This document shows positions 35,801 through 42,510 of a stretch of 64,000 bases of DNA, piece by piece. The translations under genes were made by a program, and so were the position numbers. The notes beneath the pieces are model-generated. The model was not told the DNA's origin and did not search any database. It saw nothing but the letters and a program-made list of their open reading frames with translations. The DNA is from Phycicoccus endophyticus (lineage in GTDB: Bacteria; Actinomycetota; Actinomycetes; Actinomycetales; Dermatophilaceae): positions 186,001 to 250,000 of the forward strand of contig NZ_JAANCN010000003.1 of the NCBI RefSeq assembly GCF_011326735.1, in the 5' to 3' direction. The number at the start of each line of letters is the position of its first letter. Position 1 is the first letter of the stretch.

Positions 35801-36058
35801 GGGGGCGAGCGCGGCGTCCAGCCGGGCCGCCGGGGCGTTGAGCCGCCCGAAGAGGCCGACCCGGTCGTTGGTCACCCAGACGGTGCCGTCGTTCGGCTCG
35901 AGCTGGTTGCTCGGAAACCCGGGGCTGCGGGTCGCGGCCCACCCGTAGCCGCCGAGGGCCAGCGCGACCACGACGCCGGCGACGACCCCCGTGCGCGGGC
36001 GGGCCCGCAGACGGCGTGACGCACCGTCACGCCGTGCCGTCCCGCGCGGCTCGCTCAT
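29846..36058 (-). CDS. Giant membrane-anchored protein with Ig-like tandem repeats and fibronectin type III domains
   Basis: The 2070-residue protein starts with a basic cytoplasmic stretch and one membrane helix (VVAGVVVALALGGYGWAA, about residues 25-44). It continues as a propeller-like domain to about 400. Next come tandem cadherin/Ig-like repeats of about 100 residues, marked by VLDNDSNP (about 440), ENDVPGTDP, VLANDVDPAGG (about 736), VLDNDLDPSGS (about 834) and VLANDIQP (about 1049). At least three fibronectin type III domains follow between about 1515 and 1800. It has no sortase signal. Most of it must be outside the cell, as a surface adhesin or scaffold. ATG 36058 has GAGGACGAG upstream. 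It heads the MoxR-DUF58-transglutaminase-fold operon. Confidence 0.88.
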   Translation of the reverse strand: MSEPRGTARRDGASRRLRARPRTGVVAGVVVALALGGYGWAATRSPGFPSNQLEPNDGTVWVTNDRVGLFGRLNAPAARLDAALAPGEDAAQTYQLDVVQSGSAVLARDRVTGRVTAVDVREGTLAPDRSVTVPATAPLAVGGATSAVVDPETGEVRAARSSTAGEAGVDGLSSRDDALASVPVAPDVTGEARAADVAVAEDGTVYAAGSGGGLVTLTPAADGGFTASTADLGGALQDVHVLLTAAGPVVLDTVTGVLAWPGGERTAVTGASILDGVPQGGVAGDSVLVATPRALVSVDLAGGVARTLADGGTGPAAEPVVLDSCTYAVWSGSPGRAVRVCGGGGAEQVPLENAAALLSPHLRLNHRSVVLNDAATGAVWSLESGRRLDDWTAVAPPSTRSRPTDTDASTTLDRSSKPPRARDDRVGARPGRTSVLHVLDNDSNPSGSVLSVTEVSDLPAATGTVDISPDGQTVQVTLEATAASAGFDYVVDDGRGNSSSAHVTVTVRGPTENGPPVLRPGYRAEVTSVANRGTLNVPVAGDWRDPDSDPVAVTAAHDGRTSVAVTSDGRLRYTAPGAAGPRTVEYTVSDGTAETTGRLSVDVLAADSVSTSAATPLPDIGRGEVGKPVVLRPLENDVPGTDPTSPAARLQLAGDVTAPDGATVETSIDAGTVSVTAGAPGTYLLAYAVRYGNAPFARGTIRVDVRAAAERSGSITAMLDQAVVHGQTATVVDVLANDVDPAGGLLVVQGTETESSDSVDVAVLRGRWVRIVATRPELRPNPVLVRYTVTNGSGQSATGDISVLQLPEPADDTPVTSDDTATVRSGDHVSVPVLDNDLDPSGSTLRLSPRVEGAPRGGTLPVSGPDGATGTDEVGAAYVAGSLVRYQAPRVSSQQTVTVTYVVENAAGRRATGTARVTVTPPPTQERPDRAPTPPALEGRVVAGDTITVTVAGSGADPDGDSTTLVGLASAPRFGRVLATTPSSITYQAYPTSGGTDDFTYLLGDRYGKVGEGTARIAVTPPGDPQPVVAVDDEVTVEPGSTVAVDVLANDIQPIGERASIRPLAALNPELDGRAVLDADSGALVVTAPSAGETLAVRYAIVGASGEESVGTVRVRAREGVNLPPSPRNALAQPAVGATSVEVDLLAGAVDPDDPGGALRVTRVFNASSARLAGGVATLPVTSDPQVLTFEVVDAGGAAALGVAYVPAGGSGAPSVRPDALVRVERDGSTVVDLDDIVLDPAGRDVTLTTSDRLAASPPGQLRVEAEGPSQLRVTALAGYVGPAAVSFEVTTAATREAAGRRAFLSVPVQVGPETPVLRCPPTAVDVVVGGQSRPLSVPELCHVWTADPDTVADLRFAGSLESPVAGLSVRTEDDATLVVTASSAAVPGSTARLVVTVEGTEAVPAVLTVRVAAAEPPSMAPVSVEGVRAGTTTTVSLEGYLRSQLGTPEYSVVGVERVSGSAAEVRREGPTTLSVTPSVQATGRIVFEVTITDVESTTRRDRQATGTLTVDVLGVPGAPGTPAQTGPTLSGSALLSWRPPPGTGLPVEGYEVAWEGGTQRCDASPCLVTGLRNAVEYRFTVRARNVVGFGPASAPSAPVVPDEVPGSPLAPRVVEPADGTVTVAWNAAPSGGSPVDRYLVTWPGGRAETGSTSVRAAGLDNTVTTPFTVTAHNEAGWGPPVTVEGQSAGTPATPAAPTLETAEVAGGARQAVLVRWVAVGANGPGDPTYRVTRTGPDGSVTVCRTTGTRCEAASVENDGSTYQYRVTAANEYYSSAPSEPVSRRAVGTPGAFTGVSATASGTDREVDLRFTAPPAHDDTLTVTCRVADTTCGTWSGADLDDVEAEVLVPANGAAYTLTLTATNSAGLSSSTQVSTDVVYGPLGPVQVHVDAVVGPYVTVTVTARPNGRSADVELVVSGGIGGPETESASTGPGVWSHTYPVKVGYARTLEISATVDDSSRHVETGPVAATTGEAVLTPDDDPARDGLQLRLTGSNLPPSATMRCVVTPTGGGEPTTVTFGTGSDGTIGDGGSVTVPTTVLLPVAGVTYDLECDDGQAPATPVQRSWTAP

Positions 36059-36154
36059 CTCGTCCTCGTCCGACCTCGGCGAGCGCGGCCCGGCCGCCGC
36101 ACCCGGACTCATTGTGAGCCATACCCGTGGGTCGGGTGTGCCGGTTGTGACAAG

Positions 36155-36193
36155 CCGAGGGGGCCGACCAGGACCTCCGGCCGGCCCCCTCGG
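36155..36193 (-). terminator. Intrinsic terminator after phoX-like gene
   Basis: CCGAGGGGGCCG at 36155-36166 pairs perfectly with 36182-36193 (12 bp, 15-base loop). It lies seven bases past the end of the PhoX gene on the minus strand and separates it from the giant-protein operon downstream. Confidence 0.7.
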
Positions 36194-36199
36194 ACGCGC

Positions 36200-38266
36200 T
36201 CAGCGCCGGTAGACCTGCACCACGCTCGGCCGCGGCCCGCCCCAGCGCCCCCGCGAGAGGGTGCCCGGCGCGGCGTAGTCGGGGAAGAAGGAGTGCTGGT
36301 CCGCCCAGGACCCGTCCTCGCCGGGATGCTGCACCGCGACGAAGACCGACCCGGACCCGTCCCGGTCGTGGACCACGGGCCCACACGTCTCGGCCTCCCG
36401 CGGCACCGCGAGGAACTGCTCGACCTTGCCCCGCTCCCGACCGGTCAGCGTCACCCGGTGCAGGGCGTCGTCGAGTCCGAGGGTGCCGGGCTGGCCGTCC
36501 GTGGCGATCCACAGCGCGCCGGTGGAGTCGAACGCGACGTTGTCCGGGCACGAGATCGGCGAGACCGGCCCCTCGTAGCCCCCGAAGTACGTCCCCGCGC
36601 TCGACGGGTCGCCACAGACGAGCAGCAGGGTCCACGCGAAACGGGTGGCGCCCGCGTCGTTGTGGTACTCCGTCAGCTCGAGGACGTGGCCCTCGCGGTT
36701 GGTCACCCGCGGGTTGGCCTCGTCGACACCCGGGTAGCCGGCGACGCCGCGGTTGGTGTTGTTCGTCAGGGCCGCGTAGACCCTGCCGGTGACGGGGTTG
36801 GGCTGGACGTCCTCGGGCCGGTCCATCTTCGTCGCCCCGACCCGGTCGGCCGCGAGCCGGGTGAAGACGAGCACCTCCGCGACGCTCATACCCGGCACCC
36901 GCGAGCAGCCGTCCTCGACGAGGGGGACCCACTCGCCGGTGCCGTCGAACCGCCCGTCCGAGGGCAGCGCGCCGGTGCCGTCGATCTCCGCCGGAGGGCT
37001 GTCGCCGCTGAACCGGGCGACGTAGAGGTCCCCGGAGGAGAGCAGCCGCTTGTTCTGGGCCTTCGCCCAGCGGCTGCTCCCACGCACCATCCGCCGGGTG
37101 GAGACGAACTTGTACAGGTAGTCGAAGCGCTCGTCGTCGCCGGAGTAGGCGACCGCCCGCCCGTCCCGGGCGAGCCGGATGTTCGCGCTCTCGTGCTTGA
37201 AGCGGCCCATCGCGGTGTGCTTGACGGGGGTCGAGTCCGGGTCCTCGGGGTCGACCTCGACCACCCACCCGAAGCGGTTGACCTCGTTCTCGTAGCCTGG
37301 CCGGCGGGCGTCGAAGCGGGGCTCGACGGTCCACCACGCCCGGCCCCCCTCGGTGCTCGGGATGCCGTAGCGCCGGTTCTCCGGGGTGTCGTCGGCGACG
37401 AAGTACTGGTTGAAGTTCTCCTCCCCGGACAGGACGGTGCCCCACGGGGTCGTCCCCCCGGAGCAGTTGTTCTGGGTCCCGAGGATGGTCCGCCCGAGGT
37501 GGTCCTCCCGGGTGCGCAGCAGCGGGTGCCCCGCGGCCGGACCGTCGACGGCGAAGCGCGTCTTGAGGTGGATCCGCCGGTTGTAGCGGCTGCCGCGCAC
37601 GTACGACCACGGCCGGCCGGGGCCGGAGCGGCGCAGCTCGACGACGCTCAGCCCGTGCGCCGCCATGGCGATCCGCTTGTACTCCTCGAGAGTGTCCGCG
37701 TCCTCGCTCGGCGGGAACATGATGTTCTCGTTCGTGTACTCGTGGTTGACGACCGCCAGGGCCCGCCGGCCGTGCGTGCCGGGCGTCTCGATGATGTCGA
37801 GGTAGTCGCAGTTGTAGCCGAACTGCTGCATCTGCGCGCGCTCGCTCTGGTGCTCCGGGTCGAACTCCGGGGCCCGGGTGCTGAGCGGGTCGCCCCAGCG
37901 GATGACGGGTCTCCAGGTCCATCCGCGCGGCACGGTGAGGGCGTCGACGTCCGCGGCCACGGGCGCGATCGGCTGGAAGGAGAGACCCCGGGCCGGGCCG
38001 TGCCCGTGGCCCGGCCGTCGGTGGGCCGCCGCGGGCGAGGCGGGGCTCAGGGCGACCGCGAGCGCTCCGCCGCCCACCCCGCCGAGCATCCTCCGACGGG
38101 TGAACGCCCGGCTGGCGAGGTCGCGGAAGTACTCGTTCTCGCTGGTGTTCGGCGCGTCGTCGGCGCAGGCGTTCCCGCACTTGAGCTCGCAGGTCACCGC
38201 GCTGCGTTTCCCGCGGGCATGGGAGAGGAGCGGGAGGGCCGCTCGGCGCTCGGGCATGGTCGTCAT
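36200..38266 (-). CDS. PhoX-family (DUF839) alkaline phosphatase, Tat-exported
   Basis: The 688-residue protein belongs to the PhoX family of calcium/iron-dependent phosphatases: VVNHEYTNEN, NNCSGGTTPWGTVLSGEENF, KHTAMGRFKHESANI, YSGDDERFDYLYKFVS and RPEDVQPNPVTGRVYAALTN are typical metal-site segments. A twin-arginine signal FTRRRMLGGVGGGALAVAL starts at about residue 55. It comes after an unusually long leader holding CELKCGNAC (residues 26-34), a Cys cluster seen in PhoX proteins. It would release phosphate from organic phosphate outside the membrane. GGAG precedes the ATG. A PHO-box-like triple repeat lies about 100 bases upstream, suggesting PhoP control. Confidence 0.92.
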   Translation of the reverse strand: MTTMPERRAALPLLSHARGKRSAVTCELKCGNACADDAPNTSENEYFRDLASRAFTRRRMLGGVGGGALAVALSPASPAAAHRRPGHGHGPARGLSFQPIAPVAADVDALTVPRGWTWRPVIRWGDPLSTRAPEFDPEHQSERAQMQQFGYNCDYLDIIETPGTHGRRALAVVNHEYTNENIMFPPSEDADTLEEYKRIAMAAHGLSVVELRRSGPGRPWSYVRGSRYNRRIHLKTRFAVDGPAAGHPLLRTREDHLGRTILGTQNNCSGGTTPWGTVLSGEENFNQYFVADDTPENRRYGIPSTEGGRAWWTVEPRFDARRPGYENEVNRFGWVVEVDPEDPDSTPVKHTAMGRFKHESANIRLARDGRAVAYSGDDERFDYLYKFVSTRRMVRGSSRWAKAQNKRLLSSGDLYVARFSGDSPPAEIDGTGALPSDGRFDGTGEWVPLVEDGCSRVPGMSVAEVLVFTRLAADRVGATKMDRPEDVQPNPVTGRVYAALTNNTNRGVAGYPGVDEANPRVTNREGHVLELTEYHNDAGATRFAWTLLLVCGDPSSAGTYFGGYEGPVSPISCPDNVAFDSTGALWIATDGQPGTLGLDDALHRVTLTGRERGKVEQFLAVPREAETCGPVVHDRDGSGSVFVAVQHPGEDGSWADQHSFFPDYAAPGTLSRGRWGGPRPSVVQVYRR

Positions 38267-38363
38267 GGTGGCTCCAGAGGGTGGCGAAGGGTCGGCGCAG
38301 ACCCCGGCCTGGAGCCCGCGGGACGACGCTAGGCGCGGGCCGGGACGGCCCGGGGGTCCACTG

Positions 38364-38391
38364 CGAGAACCCTGGGTGACCGTTGGGGAAC
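38364..38391 (-). promoter_or_regulatory. Putative PHO box upstream of phoX-like gene
   Basis: On the minus strand three heptamers, GTTCCCC (38391-38385), GGTCACC (38381-38375) and GTTCTCG (38370-38364), recur with 10-11 base spacing. They resemble the GTTCACC direct-repeat units recognised by actinobacterial PhoP. The match is imperfect and lies about 100 bases before the start codon. Confidence 0.35.
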
Positions 38392-38409
38392 CGGGTGGTC
38401 AGCGCGGGG

Positions 38410-39015
38410 TCAGGACGGCCGCGGTCCCCCGGCCGCGGGCCGCGCGAGGAGCGAGCGCGTCACGTCGCCGGCGCTCGCCGTGCGGTGGCCCGCGAACCGG
38501 CCCGCCCGGCGGGCGGCGATGGCCGAGCCGCCGACGCGTTCACCGGCGATCTGCTCCTGCAGCCGGATGATGCCCTGGAGCAGCGCCTCGGGCCGCGGGG
38601 GGCAGCCGGGGACGTAGACGTCGACGGGCACGACCTGGTCGACGCCCTTGGTCACCGAGTAGCTGTCCCAGTAGGGGCCACCGGAGTTGCTGCACGCCCC
38701 GAAGGAGATGACGTACTTCGGCTCGGGCATCTGGTCGTAGAGGCGCCGGATCGAGGGCGCCATCTTGTCGGTCACCGTCCCGGAGACGACCATGAGGTCG
38801 GCCTGCCGGGGCCCGGGCGCGAACGGGATGACGCCGAGACGGATGAAGTCGTGCCGACCCATCGAGGCGGCGATGAACTCGATGGCACAGCACGCCAGCC
38901 CGAAGTTGAACACCCACAGCGAGTAGCGACGGCCCCAGTTGAGGACGACCCGGACGGGCTTGGGGGCGTGCTCGGCGACCGGCCCGACCCGCGGCGTCGG
39001 CAGGTCCACGCTCAT
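38410..39015 (-). CDS. nuoB: NuoB-like [4Fe-4S] (N2) subunit of second complex I set
   Basis: The 201-residue protein has the four-Cys N2 cluster pattern: GLACCAIEF, then [10 protein letters not shown] and [12 protein letters not shown], which hands electrons to quinone in complex I. The C-terminal 45 residues are Arg/Ala-rich and unlike the main NuoB at 62416-63015. ATG 39015 overlaps the nuoA' stop (ATGA). The nuoA'B' pair is separated from nuoC'HIJKLMN' by about 13.6 kb of unrelated genes on the same strand, and diverges from korAB. Confidence 0.92.
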   Translation of the reverse strand: MSVDLPTPRVGPVAEHAPKPVRVVLNWGRRYSLWVFNFGLACCAIEFIAASMGRHDFIRLGVIPFAPGPRQADLMVVSGTVTDKMAPSIRRLYDQMPEPKYVISFGACSNSGGPYWDSYSVTKGVDQVVPVDVYVPGCPPRPEALLQGIIRLQEQIAGERVGGSAIAARRAGRFAGHRTASAGDVTRSLLARPAAGGPRPS

Positions 39016-39377
39016 CCGGTCTCCCAGCGCAGGAGGCCGCGCCGACCCGCGTGCACGAGGCCGAGGAGCAGGACGCCGACGAAGATCCCGACCTCGACGA
39101 GCGAGGCCGCCCCCAGGTGGGCGTCCCGCAGCACGAGCGCCCACGGGAAGAGGTAGACGGCGTCGACGGCGAAGACGACGTAGAGGAAGGCGAAGGAGAG
39201 GTAGCGCACCTGCGACTGCGCCCAGCCGGCACCGACCGGGTCGACACCGGACTCGTAGGTCCGCAGGCCGGCCTCGGTGGCCGCGCGCGGGGCGAGCAGC
39301 CGGCGGACGGCCATCGCCGCGGTCACGAGGAGCACGCCGGCGAGCACGACCGCCGCGACGACGAGGTAGCCCTCCAT
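39012..39377 (-). CDS. nuoA: NuoA-like subunit of second complex I set
   Basis: The 121-residue protein has three membrane helices and the NuoA features [30 protein letters not shown] with the membrane acidic residue, and a final helix near residues 90-110. It anchors the peripheral arm. ATG 39377 is eight bases after minus-strand TAGGCT (39391-39386), which suggests a leaderless transcript. It differs clearly from the main NuoA at 63056-63418. Confidence 0.9.
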   Translation of the reverse strand: MEGYLVVAAVVLAGVLLVTAAMAVRRLLAPRAATEAGLRTYESGVDPVGAGWAQSQVRYLSFAFLYVVFAVDAVYLFPWALVLRDAHLGAASLVEVGIFVGVLLLGLVHAGRRGLLRWETG

Positions 39378-39385
39378 GCCGAGCG

Positions 39386-39391
39386 AGCCTA
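39386..39391 (-). promoter_or_regulatory. -10 box of a probable leaderless promoter (nuoA'B')
   Basis: Minus-strand TAGGCT lies eight bases upstream of the nuoA' ATG with no ribosome-binding site between. Confidence 0.5.
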
Positions 39392-39462
39392 GCCCCGTAC
39401 CGAGGAGCGGAGGACCTCCCGATCCCGGCCGGCCGGCCCACCGGGGCCCGGACGTGGACGGC

Positions 39463-39493
39463 GGTGAGGGCAGCCTCACCCGGGACGTACGAT
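39463..39493. promoter_or_regulatory. Perfect 7-4-7 palindrome and korA -10 box between nuoA' and korA
   Basis: GGTGAGG-GCAG-CCTCACC at 39463-39480 is a perfect inverted repeat. TACGAT at 39488-39493 is a likely -10 box for korA, with the palindrome covering its -35 position. In the 182-base gap between two divergent, functionally related operons this is a good operator candidate. The spacing between the GTGA and TCAC parts does not fit Rex. Confidence 0.4.
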
Positions 39494-39559
39494 GGACGAC
39501 GGTGCGCCTTCCGGCCCGCCGGGGCGCCCGACCACACTCCCGACACCCCAGGGACCACC

Positions 39560-41425
39560 GTGACCAGCAAGACCGTCCAGACCCTCGACCGCGTCGTCAT
39601 CCGGTTCGCCGGCGACTCCGGCGACGGGATGCAGCTGACGGGCGACCGGTTCACCTCCGAGACGGCAGCGCTCGGCAACGACCTGTCCACGCTGCCGAAC
39701 TTCCCGGCCGAGATCCGCGCCCCCCAGGGCACGCTGCCCGGCGTCTCCAGCTTCCAGCTGCACTTCGCCGACCACGACGTCCTCACCCCCGGCGACGCCC
39801 CCGACGTCCTCGTCGCGATGAACCCGGCGGCGCTCAAGGCCAACCTCGCCGACCTGCCCCGCGGCGCGACGATCGTCGCGAACACCGACGAGTTCACCAC
39901 GCGCAACCTCGCCAAGGTGGGGTACGAGACCAGCCCGCTCGAGGACGGCAGCCTCGAGTCGTGGCACGTGCACGCCGTCGCCCTGACCTCGATCACGGTC
40001 GAGGCGCTCGCGCCGTTCGAGGGCCTGACGCGCAAGGAGAAGGAGCGGGCGAAGAACATGTTCGCCCTCGGCCTTCTCTCGTGGATGTACACCCGCCCGA
40101 CGACCGGCACCGAGGACTTCCTCGCCAAGAAGTTCGGCGGCCGGCCGGAGATCCTCGAGGCCAACCTCGCGGCGCTGCGCGCCGGCTGGAACTACGGCGA
40201 GACCACCGAGGACTTCGCCTCCTCGTTCGTCGTCCAGGCCGCCCCGATGGCTCCCGGGCGCTACCGGAACGTCACCGGGAACACCGCCCTCGCCCTCGGC
40301 CTGGCCGCGGCCGCGCACCGTGCCGGCCGCCCGCTCGTCCTCGGCTCCTACCCGATCACGCCGGCCTCCGACGTGCTGCACGCCCTCTCCGGGATGAAGC
40401 GGCACGGTGTGACGACCATCCAGGCCGAGGACGAGATCGCCGGCGTCGGCATCGCCCTCGGCGCCTCGTACGGCGGCGCGATCGGCGTCACCTCGACCTC
40501 GGGCCCGGGGATCGCCCTGAAGTCGGAGACGATCGGGCTCGCCGTGTCGCTCGAGCTGCCGCTCGTCGTCGTCGACATCCAGCGCGGCGGGCCCTCGACG
40601 GGGCTGCCGACCAAGACCGAGCAGGCCGACCTGCTCCAGGTCATGTACGGCCGCAACGGGGAGTCACCCGTGCCGGTCCTCGCCGCGCAGACCCCGGCCG
40701 ACTGCTTCGACGCCGCCCTCGACGCGGTCCGCATCGCGACGACCTACCGCACCCCGGTGGTCCTGCTCTCCGACGGCTACCTCGCCAACGGCTCCGAGCC
40801 GTGGGCCGTCCCCGAGGTCGACGAGCTGCCCGACCTGGCCGTCGAGCTCGCGAGCGCTCCCAACGCCGTCGACGACGCCGGCGAGCCGGTCTTCCGGCCC
40901 TACCTGCGCGACCCCGAGACGCTCGCGCGCCCGTGGGCCGTTCCGGGCACGCCCGGGCTCGAGCACCGGATCGGGGGGATCGAGAAGGCCGACGTCACCG
41001 GTGACATCAGCTACGACCCGGACAACCACGACACGATGGTCCGGCTGCGCCAGGCCAAGGTCGACGGCATCGCCGTCCCCGACCTCGAGGTCGACGACCC
41101 GAGCGGTGACGCGAAGGTCCTCGTCCTCGGGTGGGGGTCGACCTACGGTCCGGTCGCCGCCGCCACCCGGGTGCTGCGCAACGCCGGGCACGCCGTCGCC
41201 CGGGCGCACCTGCGCCACCTCAACCCCTTCCCCGCCAACCTCGACGACGTCCTGCGCCGCTACGAGCGGGTGCTCGTGCCGGAGATGAACACCGGCCAGC
41301 TCGCCCTGCTGCTGCGCGGCACCTACCTCGTCGACGTCCGCTCGCACACGGCGGTCCGGGGGCTGCCGTTCACGACGGTCGAGCTCGCCGACGTCGTCTC
41401 CACCATCCTCGAGGAGGTCTCGTGA
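39560..41425 (+). CDS. korA: 2-oxoacid (2-oxoglutarate):ferredoxin oxidoreductase, fused gamma-alpha subunit
   Basis: The 621-residue protein joins an N-terminal gamma domain ([17 protein letters not shown] at residues 15-31) to the alpha domain, which includes [18 protein letters not shown] and [20 protein letters not shown]. This is the two-subunit KorAB type that oxidatively decarboxylates 2-oxoglutarate to succinyl-CoA and reduces ferredoxin. GTG 39560 follows an AGGGA ribosome-binding site. It overlaps korB by four bases (GTGA) and diverges from nuoA'B'. The exact 2-oxoacid is inferred from family resemblance. Confidence 0.92.
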   Translation: MTSKTVQTLDRVVIRFAGDSGDGMQLTGDRFTSETAALGNDLSTLPNFPAEIRAPQGTLPGVSSFQLHFADHDVLTPGDAPDVLVAMNPAALKANLADLPRGATIVANTDEFTTRNLAKVGYETSPLEDGSLESWHVHAVALTSITVEALAPFEGLTRKEKERAKNMFALGLLSWMYTRPTTGTEDFLAKKFGGRPEILEANLAALRAGWNYGETTEDFASSFVVQAAPMAPGRYRNVTGNTALALGLAAAAHRAGRPLVLGSYPITPASDVLHALSGMKRHGVTTIQAEDEIAGVGIALGASYGGAIGVTSTSGPGIALKSETIGLAVSLELPLVVVDIQRGGPSTGLPTKTEQADLLQVMYGRNGESPVPVLAAQTPADCFDAALDAVRIATTYRTPVVLLSDGYLANGSEPWAVPEVDELPDLAVELASAPNAVDDAGEPVFRPYLRDPETLARPWAVPGTPGLEHRIGGIEKADVTGDISYDPDNHDTMVRLRQAKVDGIAVPDLEVDDPSGDAKVLVLGWGSTYGPVAAATRVLRNAGHAVARAHLRHLNPFPANLDDVLRRYERVLVPEMNTGQLALLLRGTYLVDVRSHTAVRGLPFTTVELADVVSTILEEVS

Positions 41426-42510
41426 CCCTCACCGACCTGGGCATGCCCGTCACCGGTCTGCAGCACGTCCCCCACCTGCCCGACGACGCACCCGGACAGA
41501 GCAAGCGGGACTTCACCTCCGACCAGGAGGTGCGCTGGTGCCCCGGCTGCGGCGACTACGTCATCCTCGCCGCCGTGCAGTCCTTCCTGCCCGAGCTCGG
41601 GCTGCGCCGCGAGAACATCGTCTTCGTCTCCGGCATCGGCTGCTCCTCGCGCTTCCCGTACTACCTGGACACCTACGGGATGCACTCCATCCACGGCCGT
41701 GCCCCGGCGATCGCCACCGGCCTGGCCACCTCCCGCCCCGACCTGTCCGTCTGGGTCGTCACCGGCGACGGCGACGCCCTCTCCATCGGCGGCAACCACC
41801 TCATCCACGCCCTGCGCCGCAACGTCAACCTGACCATCCTGCTGTTCAACAACCAGATCTACGGGCTGACCAAGGGCCAGTACTCGCCCACCTCCCGCAC
41901 CGGCTCGGTCACCAAGTCCAGCCCGCTCGGCTCGGTCGACGCGCCCTTCAACCCGGTCTCGCTCGCCCTCGGCGCCGAGGCGACCTTCGTCGCGCGGGCC
42001 ATGGAGTCCGACCGCGCCGAGCTCAAGGAGGTGCTGCGGGCGGCGGCCGAGCACCGCGGGGCCGCGCTCGTCGAGATCTACCAGAACTGCCCGATCTTCA
42101 ACGACGGCGCCTTCGAGGTCCTCAAGGACCGCACGCAGCAGGCGGCGCGGATCGTCCGGCTGCGCTCCGGCGAGCCGGTCACCGTGGGCCCGGAGGACGA
42201 CCGCCGGGTCCTCGTGCGGGTCGCCGGCGGGCACGGCGAGTTCGTGCCGGAGGCCGAGGTCGGCGCGCGTGAGGTCGTCGTCCACGACGCCGCCGCGCCG
42301 GACCCGTCCGCCGCGTTCGCCCTCTCCCGGCTGGACTCCCCGGAGATGACCCACGTGCCGATGGGGGTCTTCCGCCAGGTCTCCCGGCCGACCTACGACG
42401 ACCTCGTGCGGGCCCAGGTCGAGGGCGCGGTCGACGCGGCAGGGGGGCCGGCCACCGACGCCGACCTCGGCGAGCTGCTGCGCGGGCGCGACACCTGGAC
42501 CGTGGGGTGA
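41422..42510 (+). CDS. korB: 2-oxoacid:ferredoxin oxidoreductase, beta subunit
   Basis: The 362-residue subunit has RWCPGCGDYVIL (a Cys pair for its iron-sulfur cluster), SGIGCSSRFPYYL, and the thiamine diphosphate motif VVTGDGDALSIGGNHLIHALRRN followed by NNQIYGLTKGQYSPTS. It binds TPP and, with KorA, passes electrons to ferredoxin in the cytosol. Lack of a separate delta (ferredoxin) subunit is normal for this type. GTG 41422 overlaps korA, and the stop overlaps rarD (GTGA), so the three genes are coupled. Confidence 0.93.
   Translation: MTLTDLGMPVTGLQHVPHLPDDAPGQSKRDFTSDQEVRWCPGCGDYVILAAVQSFLPELGLRRENIVFVSGIGCSSRFPYYLDTYGMHSIHGRAPAIATGLATSRPDLSVWVVTGDGDALSIGGNHLIHALRRNVNLTILLFNNQIYGLTKGQYSPTSRTGSVTKSSPLGSVDAPFNPVSLALGAEATFVARAMESDRAELKEVLRAAAEHRGAALVEIYQNCPIFNDGAFEVLKDRTQQAARIVRLRSGEPVTVGPEDDRRVLVRVAGGHGEFVPEAEVGAREVVVHDAAAPDPSAAFALSRLDSPEMTHVPMGVFRQVSRPTYDDLVRAQVEGAVDAAGGPATDADLGELLRGRDTWTVG

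Noticed and set aside
36143-36152. TTGTGA Rex half-site
   Set aside because: No matching TCACAA half follows at the proper spacing, and it lies downstream of PhoX next to a terminator.
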